64,000 bases of DNA from Geosiphon pyriformis. Taxonomy: Eukaryota; Glomeromycota; Glomeromycetes; Archaeosporales; Geosiphonaceae. The stretch spans positions 62,001 to 126,000 of the forward strand of contig JAAOMT010000139.1 of assembly GCA_016748015.1 (NCBI GenBank), given 5' to 3'. The notes below the pieces were generated by a model, which made no database searches, had not been told where the DNA came from, and saw nothing but the letters and a program-made list of their open reading frames with translations. Shown here one piece after another: positions 11,300 to 22,764 of the stretch. Within the stretch, counting starts at the first letter, position 1. Each line of letters opens with the position of its first letter. The position numbers were made by a program, and so were the translations under genes.

Positions 11300-13290
11300 A
11301 AATTCAAATAGAAATATATCTGACAGATTGGGATTTTGGGCAATTTGAGCTGGTAAAATAATGTGGTTGGAAGGGTTTGATCTTGGTGCTACAACTTTAT
11401 CTTTAGAAAGTGCAGTTTGTTGAAAATCCGATTTCTCTGGTATTATAAGATAACTGGATTGAGTGTAATAGTGATTGGGTTTTTGCTGACCAGAATTTCA
11501 GGGAACCAACTGGTTATTTGGATTGATTCTGTTGTGGTTACTCTGCAATTGATTTTGGGGTGTGAATTGGTTATGTTGAACCAATCTTCTTGCTGGTACT
11601 TGATATTGTTGAGTGGGTGGTGTCTAATATGGCTGAATTGGTAAAGGTTGCTAATATTGTTGCTGCATTGGTTGTGGAGCTGGTGGATAGTAACTGTTTT
11701 GATTTTGTGGTCTTGGTGAATAATAGATTGGTGGTGGAAATTGGTAATAGAATTGTTGTGGTAAAGAGTAATATTGATTACTCCTGTTTTGTTGGTCTCT
11801 TTGTAATTTCCTACAATCTTGTTTCCAATGTCCTGGAATTCCATAATAATGACAATTTTAAGATTGGTTGTTGGACGGTGATCCAAAATTGTTTTGGTTG
11901 CATTGTTGTGGGAGTTGATATTTTTGTGATTGTTGTTGCTGTTGTTGTTGATTTGAAAGTAGCTTTCAACCTTTTTTGTAAGTTGGTCTATCTTTTCTTC
12001 AGCTGTTGAACTGGTTTCTTCAATTGCAAGGTTTACCAGCTTGGTGTGATTTGCTTCTTCCATTGCCATTTCATAGCTCTTTGCATGTCTAATAGCAGTT
12101 GCTAAGTCTGCTAGAGCATGTGGACAGACTTTCTTAATCAGTTTGGCTTTTAACCCTGCTATAAACTGATCCAGAATTTGAGCATCAGAATAGTAGTCAT
12201 TGGTTTCTAATTGTTGGATTTGTCTAAGAAGTTTGTTAAATCTTCCAAGATAGGTCATAACAGTTTCAGATGTTTCTTGTTTGATATTGCGAAAGTGGTT
12301 TCTGAGAGTGATAGAGATATTGTTGTCAGTGAATTGTTGTAGAAAAGCATTTTTGAATGCTTGCCAGTTTTCAAATGGTTCTTCTAAGTTTTCAAACCAT
12401 TTTTCTGCTGTTCCTTGAAGAAAGTAGGGAATTGTTTTGAGCATTCTTGCTGCGATCCAACCATTTACATCTTCTGCTTTTTGAACTTTGTTAAGCCATT
12501 CTTGAGCACTGGTATCATTGTCTTTACCAGTGAATTCTGGGATTTTTGCAATGTAAGCAGTTGCCATTTCTTCTTTGTTTTCTGTAATTTCTTCTGGTTC
12601 TGGTTCAGTTTCTTTACTTTCCAAGCTGTCTGAGTGATTACTTTTGTTTTCCTGTAAGTAATCAATGATATTGGCACTTGTTGATATTGGTTCCTGATGT
12701 TAAGTAGGATTTCTAGGTAACTGGAAATCTTCTGGTCTGGAAAAACGGTTAAGTGGTAAACTTGGTGTTTGTGGTTGAACAAGTGAAATTGGAAATGATG
12801 TAATAGAAAGTGGTAATTTGGCACTGGTTCCTTGTTCAGGTGTTTGCAAGTGTTTGGCAGTTGTCTTTTATAGTATTAGAGTATTTGGAGTGGTTCTTAT
12901 ATATTGCTTCAATCTTTGTTTGTCTTTGTTGCTTGTTTCTGTCTCTGATTCAAAGTCAAAAAAGTATTTAGACTGTACTGGGTATTTTTCTTTACAATAC
13001 TCAATAATGTTAAAATTAAGTTCTTGGAAGTAGGTAGCAAGTGTTTTACTGTTCAGGTCTTTTGTTCTTAATTGTGAGTAGTGCACTAAATTATTGTAGA
13101 GGTTGCTTCTAACTTCTAAAATGTTGTAGTTTCCAAAAAGATAATTGTTGATGCAGTTTTCAATGTATTGGTATACTGATTTCTTAACAACTTCAATTCT
13201 GTCTGGAATGTTGAATCTTTGCTTGCAGTGGGTGTAAATTGACTGGTAATATTCTAGAGTTGCTGTGTCTGGTGTGGTCACTACTTTGAA
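11300..13290 (-). pseudogene. Element A gag
   Basis: Gag has an N-terminal domain (12868-13281; LEYYQSIYTHCKQRF), then a Pro/Gln-rich linker, then a Retrotrans_gag-type capsid domain within 11960-12624 (AEKWFENL, FKNAFLQQFTDNN, QILDQFIAGL). A zinc knuckle follows at 11813-11854, C-x2-C-x4-H-x4-C with the second Cys changed to Tyr (CHYYGIPGHWKQDC). A frameshift in the Asn/Gln-repeat stretch near 11960 separates capsid and knuckle. No ATG lies at the beginning of the frame; reading starts near GTAGTGACC after the primer site. Confidence 0.85.
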
Positions 13291-13309
13291 TTTGTTGTTG
13301 CTGTGTTAT

Positions 13310-13327
13310 TTCTGTGGGAGAGCACCA
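13310..13327 (-). promoter_or_regulatory. Element A tRNA primer binding site
   Basis: Reading TGGTGCTCTCCCACAGAA on the minus strand, two bases inside the 5' LTR. It begins TGG, complementary to CCA, and the next bases fit a full 18-nt pairing: an A discriminator, a seven-base acceptor strand, and a five-base T stem ending at the universal C61. The tRNA species was not identified. Confidence 0.75.
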
Positions 13328-13329
13328 AA

Positions 13330-14233
13330 TGTTACTGAAGGTTTTTGGTCTCTTTTCTTGAATGTTGTAACTGTCTGTTGGTTGCAAATTCACGTTTTCT
13401 AGAAGTAGTTGAACCTCCAATAACTGAATTTATCTTCAAATTATCTCCTATAATTTGAACTGCTGGGCTTATAAGTAGAATGGCCAATTCTGTGCCAGTT
13501 GCTTTGTGTAGTTATGTTGTAGTAAATGTCAACTCTTTCCCAGGAATTGCTCGTCTAGAAGCTCACTAAAAATGTGTAGTTACTTTGCTGTAAAAGTCAA
13601 CTCTTCTACAGGAATTTCATCTGTAGGCTACCCTAATAATTATAATAAGAAAAAGAAAGAAAATAAAAGAAATATAAAAGAAATAGAATTCTGTCAAAGA
13701 AAACGTAGCTAATCAATTTCGAAATGTTAGTTGGGTTTTAGAGATTTTCCAAGTGCAATAATTAAAGAATTTGGTTTTTCAAATTATTTGATATTTATTT
13801 CTTTCTGTGTGTGTAGGAATAGTTCTAAGTAATAAATCTAAAGTAAGATATATTTTCTTGAAGAGAAAAGCTCTTCTTTTATACAACTTGTTGTAGTACT
13901 AGTCTATGAACTTGCACTTTTTTCTTTGCTTAAATTTTGGCAAACTAAAGATATATTTTGATGAACTACAAGTTATTTCGCTGAACTATTGATTAATTTG
14001 GGTGAACTATTTATAATTTCGGCGAATTTTAGAATATTACAAAGTTCAGAGTATTGTGTAATTTGATCATCCTACTTTCTGTTATACTAATTAGATTATT
14101 TTAATTGAATCGTGATATGTGATAATTGATTAAATAATAATGATAATTTGAAATGATATTAATATACTAATTAATTATAGGAATTATAAGGGTAATTTCG
14201 TGCTAATTAATAGCTAAAATTCTACTTGTAACA
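13330..14233 (-). repeat. Element A 5' LTR (904 bases)
   Basis: TGTTA..TAACA ends. The phased array of ATTTCGSYGAAC motifs lies at about 13934-14027, with starts near 13934, 13955, 13975, 13996 and 14016, that is 20-21 bases apart. It has lost a segment present in the 3' LTR beside aaaacgtagctaatc (about 13704). Confidence 0.92.
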
Positions 14234-14782
14234 GTGGGAAAACATGTGTTATTAATTGTTATCAGATTTTATATGCTTGAGCCAGATAGCTACTGTTTGT
14301 TTCAACTTTGCTAAGTTATTGAATGCTATTATGAGAACCACACCAGTGCTTAAGAGTGCCAATTTGCACTGATCTTATCTGGTTTCTGCTAAGTGTACTA
14401 AATATAAGAATTTAGGTTATACATCTTTGGATTGTACAGTTGGTAGAAAATTTCTTTCAGGTACTTTACTATATTGAGCTTTTTCAGAAGCAGATAAAAG
14501 CAGATTGGTTATTATTTATACCAAATGTTTGGCTTCTGTTGCTTAACTGATCACTTTTGGTGGTGCTTTGTAAGTGAATATTGCTAGTAAATTCTCTTTC
14601 TTCTCTCTATTTGTATGAAATAATTTAGCTAATTCTGGTTTTTTTTAAAGATAAAATCCCCTCTGCTTGTTGCTAATGAGTTGGAATTATGTTTAGTTAA
14701 TATTAAAAGCAGACTTATCAGCCTTGTGAAACAAATTAGTAAGTTGGCTAAAAGATTAGAATTACTTGTGCCAGTAGTTTCC
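14234..14782 (+). pseudogene. LINE 1 ORF1, part 2 (knuckle region)
   Basis: This continues ORF1 across element A: GKTCVIN, then after frameshifts VSAKCTKYKNLGYTSLDCTV, a degraded CCHC-like knuckle whose second Cys is Tyr, then ADKSRLVIIYTKC and a coiled-coil-like stretch KQISKLAKRLELLVPVVS. Element D interrupts at 14783. Several stops are present. Confidence 0.75.
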
Positions 14783-15824
14783 TAATATTACTTGAGTAGA
14801 AAAACTGATCCGAAGTTATGAAAAAACATGACCAGAATGTGACATAATACAGAATAGTGTGCAAGAATATTGGATAACACATTATAACTTAGGATAGTGT
14901 AGAATAACGCATTACAACGTAGAATAACACAGAATAATACATAATAACACTAGATAATGGGTTATAATATAGAATAACTAGTAATAACATAAAAGAACAA
15001 AGCAATAACAGAAATAACAAAGCAAAAGTTAGCAATAATAAAACAATTAGAAGCAATCCTATAAAACCAAAAGAATATATAAAAGCAAGTAGTTGTAGAA
15101 GGTAGAAACAGACAGACAGATGGATATGAACCACTAAACAAGAATTAAATATCCATACCTTTTTATCATTTATTATATTTCATATTCATTTTTTAAAATA
15201 AATTAATTATTAAGAAATCAGAATTACAAATTCATGTTTTCAAACTTTGTAGAATTTATGTGAATTAACTATTGTTTCATATCTTCATTCCAAAACAGAT
15301 GTCCTTAGCATAACCATCTTGAATTATTAATGATTTGAACCAATTGTTCTTGATCATAGCAATTAATGATACTAATTTTTTTCTTTCTTTTATTTTTTTT
15401 TCTTTTTATTTTTTTTATTTATTTATTTTATTTTTTTGTGGAGTGACAACATAATAAAATCAATTGTCTGAGAATAGAATTCATGATAGCCTGGTAAAAA
15501 AAAAAGCTCCTCTTAGGTTTTTGGATATTAACATTATCTTGATAGCTTATCAGAAGGGCAAAAAGACAATGTCAAACCCTAATAACTGTGCTCGTTAGCT
15601 CAGAAAAAAAAGCTCATCTTTATAAGAAGTTGTAATCAATAAAAACCAAAACTCTATGCCTTATAACTAAAGAACTCAATAAGTAAATTCACAACCAATA
15701 AAATAAGATTTTTAGAGACTAATAATCAAGATTAAGCCATCAGAATTACATAAAACATGCCTTATTAATAATTGAGAGCACCAAACATTACCATCTCCCT
15801 ATCTCATCAAGTTTACCCATAACA
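14783..15824 (+). repeat. Element D 5' LTR (1042 bases)
   Basis: It starts TAATATTAC, where the E copy has TGTTATTAC, and ends TAACA. It is matched by 25939-26981. U3 holds degenerate AGAATAACAC-type units (about 14840-15010), and a TATA-like TATATAAAAG lies at 15076-15085. Poly-T/TTTATT runs lie at 15380-15440. Confidence 0.88.
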
Positions 15825-15826
15825 TT

Positions 15827-15844
15827 TAGTGCTTCCTGTGAGGT
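15827..15844 (+). promoter_or_regulatory. Element D primer binding site
   Basis: TAGTGCTTCCTGTGAGGT, two bases after the LTR, with TAG where TGG is expected (one G-to-A change). The layout fits an 18-nt tRNA 3' end, but the acceptor sequence differs from that of family I, so the two families appear to use different primers. Confidence 0.6.
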
Positions 15845-15885
15845 TATAAATTCACAGAGACAGAGCACTCTGAAAATTCACAAAA

Positions 15886-17900
15886 GTGGTGACTATTAGA
15901 ACAATAGGAAAGGATCACATCCTATACAAAAGAGCATTATTTCAACACTTTTGGAAAGACTTAGAAATACTTACAGAAATTGTTATTACAGAAAACCAAT
16001 TTTGTGATTATTTACATGTGAAAATCGACTGCTTTTTAGGCCAAATAACAGACACTGGGAAACTTAAAGAACAAATTCATCAAAAATTATTAGCCCACTC
16101 AATAAATACTATTACTCAAGCCATAGCTGAAACACTTCATATACTCGATAAAGATATTAAGTACTATGCAAAAAAATGCTACTCTCAAGTAAAACAACCA
16201 GCAAGACCCAATTCTAAAAAATACAAGTCTGAACCCAATAATACAACAGCTGCACAAGAACAAACTCACTCTACAGTTAACAAGAAACCAAAATTTTTTT
16301 CCCCAACAACTCCATTATATCATCAGATACTGGAAAGTAGAATTGTATTTAACCCAACCATGGAAACCTAGGCAAAAACACCATAAACTTCCAGAAATTA
16401 ACACTCATAGAGTCATAACAGTTGAATCAGATCTCTAGGAGAATATGGATTATTATTCAGAAACCTTACTCTAACAATCAATAAAATAGATGGAAATACA
16501 TTGAGATGGGAACCACTACCAACTCAACTCTTAACCAAATCATCAACTACCCTCTCCAAAAAAATAGCTATTCTTTAGCCCATTGGAAAAATTAACAAAG
16601 GGAAACAACCAAAATTAACACCAAGAGAACACCCTAGTATGCAAACACCAAATCCTTCAGCATTAACCAGTAAGACTCTACCTATTCATTAGATTATGGC
16701 TTACTGAGATATCACTAAATTAGAAAAATTCTCCAGTAAAGAAGATAATGCATATACATGGATTGTGGAAGCCAAAAAAGCCATCACCATCAACAATTGG
16801 AATAATAATAGAACCATTCAAGCATTGCCATTTTTTCTGACTAGAACTGCAGACTCATAGTATCAAAGCTTTGCAAAGAAACTAACTGACTTTGCCATCT
16901 TTAAACTTGCCTTTCTACAATACTTTTGTGATTCCAACACTCTTATTAGATTACAAAATTAGTTTAGTATCATAAAACAAAAAGATTATAAAGTAGTAAC
17001 CACTTATTTTGGACAATTCAACCAAATTTTTCATCAAATTTAGACCATTAAAAAGGACTATTACACTGTGGTACAAATTTTTAATCAATTCATCAAAAGA
17101 TTAAAGAGCAGCCTTCTCCAATCCATAAGATCCTGCCACCTGACAAACTTACAAGAGGCAGTTACTCTTGCTTGTGACTTTGAGTCAGCAAAACAAAAGA
17201 CTAATCATACTTAAGTCATTAATCTGGCTATTAATAGAACATCTAATATCAACACAAAAATAACTCAATTAAGTGAGAAATTAACTCAGAAAATTAAGGG
17301 ATTTTTAGCCAGTACTATAGGACCCTTCCAGCCACCACAACAAAGAAATAATAATAACAACAGATATCAACAACAACAGAATTGTTAGCAACAACAACAA
17401 TCTTAGAGATCTGATTCCTACAATTGTTACTATTGCCAGAAACCTGGACATATTGTCCAGAACTGCCATAAGAAAGTAATAGACCAAAATTAAGGAAACC
17501 AATATTAGCAACTGAAATATTTTCAAAACATGGTATTCTAATACTCTACATCTTAATATCAACTGCCTTAATACTCACAACAAATTCAGTATACTCAGCA
17601 ACCATTTCAGAACTACTATCAGTCATTGCAGCCAATAGCTCAAGCAGCACTTTAGTATCAAAATTCTGTTAATAACTAACTTAAACATTATGCAATTAAT
17701 TACAACCAAGAATGAAAAAATTTCAGCAACAATTAGATGCTGACTAATAGTGTACCATTGTGATTCCTAAATCATAGTAATGCCCTATATTAACTAGTAC
17801 CAACTGGATACTTTAATCAAGCCTCATATTTTGGTCTTACTGAAAACCAGAATTTTTATAGCTCTATATCTTTAAAAAAAAAGGATGTAGAAGAAACTCC
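15886..17900 (+). pseudogene. Element D gag
   Basis: The N-terminal domain (15886-16371, 161 codons open) has YKRALFQHFWKDLEILTE and YYAKKCYSQV and is homologous to that of element E. After stops comes a Retrotrans_gag-like part (about 16690-17300) with LEKFSSKEDNAYTWIVEAKK and FKLAFLQYF, a Gln/Asn-rich stretch, and an intact zinc knuckle at 17425-17466 (CYYCQKPGHIVQNC). The Gln-rich tail carries many CAA-to-TAA and CAG-to-TAG type stops. The frame begins at GTG GTG rather than ATG. Confidence 0.82.
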
Positions 17901-18059
17901 CAACCCTTCAAGGTAAAATCAAATCAACAATACTATTCCATCTGTTGCTATTACTAAAGATACCACCCTTGCTGCTATCTTTCCCTTCAACATTAACAGT
18001 CTGAACACAAATAGTCTTTTCAGTGGAGCCATCATAAATTAAAACAAACTAATCATGGC

Positions 18060-18560
18060 CTTATATATTGATATTAGAGTTGAAAACATAGACATTAAAT
18101 TAATTCTTGATAGCAGATCAGCAGACAGTATAATAATGAAACAACTCATGGATTAATTAAGTTACCAAGTAGATTGTGCTGCAATTGTCTAAATTATTAT
18201 TGCAGATAGCAATACCAAAACCCCAATCAGAAAAATTAATATCTTCTCTTTCAAAATCAATAGAATCCAAATTTCTACAAAAGTTTTGATTATGAAAGCC
18301 ATACAATATCAAGCTCTTGTTGGAAATGACTGGTTGGCCAAAGCCCATGCTATTTTTGACTGGAACACACAGGAATTACAGATTACCTTTAATAGACAAT
18401 ATGTCCAAGTTCTGGCTACATGCAAATACTTCAAAGTTCAAAGCTTGGAGGAACTGTTAATTGAATTTAAAAACACAATACCACCACCAACCATAGAAAC
18501 TTATCAAGTTTTGTGGATAGACGAGTTTCAAACAGAGTTACCCCTATTATCAACTTAAGA
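18060..18560 (+). pseudogene. Element D aspartic protease
   Basis: The active-site region LILDSRSADSII has DSR at 18109-18117 in place of DSG, a single Gly-to-Arg (G-to-A) change. The C-terminal part is open from 18286 to 18558 with QYQALVGNDWLAKAHAIFDW, matching family I. Two early stops follow KQLMD. Confidence 0.8.
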
Positions 18561-18599
18561 AGAAAAACAAAAGAAGAACCACAATTGACACCTGCAGAC

Positions 18600-19300
18600 T
18601 ATTCTGCTCCAAGTTAAAGAAATCAATAATATCAAACTCCAAAATTAATTTGTGTCGACTGTGAGAAAAAGTTATTCTATGGGTGTATATATTGGAAACA
18701 ATGAGAAATGGCCAACTGTTATTAAAATTACTGCAGATCTTGTGTGTTGGAAAGATTTGGCAGACCAAAATGACAAGGCAAATAGAACAATACACCATGC
18801 TTTGTTTATGACAAGATTCTGCCAAATAAAAGACTATAGAACAATGTTCCCAGCAGAGAAAGAACATATGATGAAGCATGTCAATACACTATCTTGATCA
18901 ATAATTGGATACAAAAAAGAACTCCAATTGATAATGCCTGAAAATAAGTGTTATGATAATTGGACAGGTATCTCTGTAATGAATATAAGATTTAGAGAAT
19001 GGTGAGTGCAAAAGCAGAGGGCACTACAACCAAGAAATTACTGAAAATTAAAAACAACCCTTTATCCCTTTTAGAACCTGAATATATTATGACTTTTGAC
19101 ATCTTTGGCAATATTAAGAACAATTCAAAATACTTTTACAAGCACTATCAGAATCTGGCACTAACTAGAGAAGAGCAGAAACAAAGACTAGCTGACTTAA
19201 ACATGAAACTGTGTGATTATTGTTTGATCTCTTACCACTTTTAGTACTGCAACAAATGCAATATCATGTTCAATCTGTCTCCAAAAAAACTATATTTGAT
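18600..19300 (+). pseudogene. Element D cysteine-rich domain
   Basis: The diverged counterpart of the family I domain, recognised by its position and by LICVDCEKKLFYG, then the helical stretch LLEPEYIMTFDIFGNIKNNS and LADLNMKLCDYC, a stop, and YCNKC. Frameshifts and stops are frequent. Its presence in both families argues that the domain is an old part of this lineage. Confidence 0.6.
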
Positions 19301-19474
19301 CACTGAACTACCAAAACCTAAGGTAAAAGAGAAATTAATTACCAAGAACATGTTATTTTAAGATCCAACTGAGGATACTGAAACAAAATAATATTTTGCA
19401 TATTCCAATCTATTCAAAGAATTAGAATTAAAATGATACAGTGACAATGAGAAAAAAATCTGCTCTAAAAAAGT

Positions 19475-20156
19475 GCATAACACTAATGCTGGTTTTAACT
19501 TATGATACCTTGGACAATCATCCATAATTATAGCCTTACATTCCTTTGTAAAAATAGATCTTAAAATAGTATTAGAAATTCTTATTAGTACAATGATACA
19601 AGTTGTCTTTCGATCTAGTCTAACCAAAAAAGAAATCAATGTAAAGAGAAGAATTATTGATGCTGGTTACACAGGAAACATTATAGTAATACTACAGAAC
19701 AATTCAAACAAACCCTATAAAATAGAATCACAAGAAAAAATTACTCAAGCTATCTTTCTACTCCTAATCAAAATACCCCAATTAATCTCAGTAACAACCC
19801 AAAGAGAATTAGGCTTTACCACTTGAGAAATTCAAAAATTTGGATCAAGTAAAAGAGGAAACATACTAATTAACTTCATGAAAGAAAATAGTAACCAGGT
19901 AAAACTTATCTACACTAACACAGTCATTTCTATTCCCTCTTATCAACAATATATCTTTAAGATAAATTAAAAGATGCAAAATCAAGTTCTGGTATTTGAA
20001 GCTGATACTAAAATCTGTTTTCTAACCAATATTGCTAACTTATACCTACTGGCCAAAGCTCATAAATACTTCAAAATCCTCATTCACAACCTCACAGAAG
20101 ATGTAATTGAAATCCCTGAAGGGACTCTTATTGGTTCTATTTCATTGAACATTTAA
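19475..20156 (+). pseudogene. Element D dUTPase and trailing domain
   Basis: Motif 1 NAGFNL (about 19483), motif 2 FRSSLTKKEIN, motif 3 RIIDAGYTGNI with its catalytic Asp kept, motif 4 QEKITQAIFLLL, and motif 5 degraded to FGSSKRG. The trailing beta-rich segment at 19974-20156 has ILIHNLTEDVIEIPEGTLIG, as in many Ty3/gypsy polyproteins between protease and RT. Stops lie in motif 1 and before motif 5. Confidence 0.82.
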
Positions 20157-20269
20157 CATTCTGAAAAACCTTAGCATATCCCAGATTTTGCGCAATTATT
20201 CTTATTTTGTGACATCACTTCACAAATATGGAATCAGCCAAAAGAAAGTTACTTGTTCACATTAGAAGA

Positions 20270-21690
20270 GATCAATAAATTAAATTTCAGGAACTTAAGT
20301 ACTCTACAGCAAATGCAACTCAAGATTCTTTTGAATCAATATGCCAATGTCTTTGTCAGTGAAAATGAGTTTGGATGCACTGACATTGTAAAGCATCAGA
20401 TTGATACAGAAAACACTTGACCTATTAAACAATAAGCTTACTGAGTACCTTTATCTGACAACAATCTTATCAAACAAGAAGTCCAACAAATGCTCAACAA
20501 TAGCTTAATTAAGGAATTATTAAGTCTTTGGTTCTCTTCAGTAGTTCTGGTTACCAAGAAAAATGGAAAAGTATGATTCTGTGTGGATTACTGAAAATTA
20601 AATAGCATCACTCAAGAAAATAGTTATCCCATTCTCCTCATCCAAGAAATCCTGAACAATTTAGGAAAAAAAAAATAGTTCTTATTATTAGATCTAGCTA
20701 GCAAATATTGGCAGGTTAAAATGAATCCCAAAAATAAAGAAAAAATGGCATTTACCACTTAAGACAAAAACTTCGAGTTTAATGTAATACCCTTTAAATT
20801 CTGCAATGTTTCTGCCATGTTTTAACATCTTATGGATGTCATGTACAAAGGAATTCTTTGGAAATCAGTTATAGTTTACTTAGATGACACAAATATGTTC
20901 TTTAAAACATTTGATGATCATTTACTGTACCTTCAACAAGTTTTCAAATGCCTTCAAAATGTCAGATTAAAACTCAATTCCAAGAAATGTTTCTTTGAGA
21001 AAACCAAGTTGAAATTCCTAGAACATGTAATCAGCAAAGACAAAGTCAAACCCAATCCAGACAAGATCCAAAAAGTTAAAGATTTTCTGGCCCCAATCAA
21101 CTTTCGAGAGTTATGAAAATTTTTAGAATTGGCAAAATACTATTGTCAATTCATTAAAGAGTTTTCAATGATCACAAAACCTTTTCACTACTTGTTGTTT
21201 AAATACATGCCATATCTATAAAAAAAAAACCAATAGAAAACATTCGACTATTTTAAGCAATGATTAATTACATCTCCAATCCTAATTTACCCAGATTTTA
21301 CTAAATGGTTTATTATCACTACAGATATCTCAAAAAATGCTCTAGGAGCAGTCTTATCACAGATAGAACCAGACAATAAAGAACATCCAATTGTCTATGT
21401 CAATCACAGCACTAGTCCAGCAGAAAAAAATTACAGCACAACAGATCTGGAATGTTTTGCCATTTATTGGGTCATAGAGACATGAAAACATTACTTCAGC
21501 TTGTTTTTTGACCTATATACTGATCATAAAAGACTTGTTTAATTACTCAACAATCCACAACTAAAAAAAAATATGCAAGATGGAGTACTTATTTGCAACA
21601 ATTCCCATTCAAAGTTCATTACAAAGAAGGATATAAAAACACCAATGCCAACAGTTTGTCGAGAATACTACAAACCTAATTCCAGACCTA
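20270..21690 (+). pseudogene. Element D reverse transcriptase and RNase H
   Basis: The RT is recognisable by QQMLNNSLIKE, VVLVTKKNGKV, FCVDY, LLDLASKYWQVKMNP, FEFNVIPF and an intact YLDD at 20877-20888; 20832-21116 is open. RNase H has TTDISKNALGAVLSQ, STTDLECFAIYWVI and LYTDHKRL, keeping the acidic positions, with a frameshift near 21570. Stops are scattered through the domain. Confidence 0.87.
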
Positions 21691-22764
21691 TAGATATATT
21701 CACTTATCAATAAATACATTAGTACTTATTGACACTATCTTTCAAGGAGATATTATCTCAACAGAAACAAAGTACCATATAAAAACAAGCCTAAAATTAT
21801 TTTATTCAAGACAACCAACTATATTAATAAGAACACCAAAACTGTTCTACTCCATAATAAGTTATAAAAAACAATGAAAAAGAAACTATATTACATAGTA
21901 TGCATTCTGATCCAACTACAAAACACTTTAATAAAGATGCTACTTTCAAAAGAACACTAAATTTATACTATTGGCTAACAATATACAAAGACATTTTTGA
22001 ATATGTGCTTAATTGTGACTTATATTAGCAAAGAAAAGAAGCAAGACCAACAGAACCACTTCAATCTATTTCAGTTGGAAATTCATTTAATAGAATTGGG
22101 ATTGATTTGGTTGGATCTCTCTTAATTACATCTCAAGGAAATCACTATATTACTGTAGTCATAAACTATTTTACAAAATAGCCAGAAACCAGAGCAATCA
22201 AAGTGACCAATGCCAAAACAGTAGCTGAATTTGTGCATTAAAACCTAATTTGCTGACATAGATGCCTAAAAGAATTATTATCTGATCAAAAAACACATTT
22301 TGTTAATAATACACTAACTAAACTAAGCCAAAGATTTGCAATAAAGTAATCTTTATTATTACCATACCACTCACAAACAAACAGATTGGTAGAACAATTT
22401 AACCAAATACTGTGCAAAGCATTAGCAAAAATAAGTTATGAAAACAAACAAGAATAGAACTTATTCATATCTTCTGTACTCTTTGTATACTGAATATTGA
22501 AACAAAATACAACTTAGTTCACATCATTTGAACTAGTCTATAAAAGAAAAGCTACATTACCAATTGAACAAGTAATATTATCATATTCAACAGAAATAAT
22601 TAATGAAGAGAATTTTGAAGCTATAGTGAACTCTTTTTATAATCACATCTTTTAGTCAGCATATTTGTGGTGACTATAGAAAGATGAGACTATAAAAAAT
22701 GATTAATATCTTATCACATGATCTATATATTACATGCATAATATAATAACTAATTATATATATT

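Larger units (their letters stand above)
4421..14233 (-). mobile_element. Element A: family I Ty3/gypsy-like LTR retrotransposon
   Basis: A full-length but inactivated element of 9.8 kb on the minus strand. It has two LTRs with TGTTA..TAACA ends, a primer binding site, gag, protease, a Cys-rich domain, dUTPase, RT, RNase H, integrase and a third ORF. It sits in ORF1 of LINE 1. The four flanking bases are ATGG (4417-4420) and GTGG (14234-14237), a target duplication with one transition. Removing the element plus one copy restores an in-frame S-G-K-T-C of the same length as the homologous Y-N-K-K-T-C stretch of LINE 2. Confidence 0.9.

Noticed and set aside
11590-12009. Long plus-strand open frames across element A gag, rich in Val and Asn
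   Set aside because: They are antisense shadows of the Gln/Asn-rich gag linker; the same happens opposite gag in B and C.
15886-17700. Many in-frame TAA/TAG at Gln and TGA at Arg or Trp codons, suggesting a variant genetic code
   Set aside because: The same codons are CAA, CAG, CGA or TGG in sister copies, all three stop types occur, and the ETFA gene reads normally and ends at TGA. Decay explains it.
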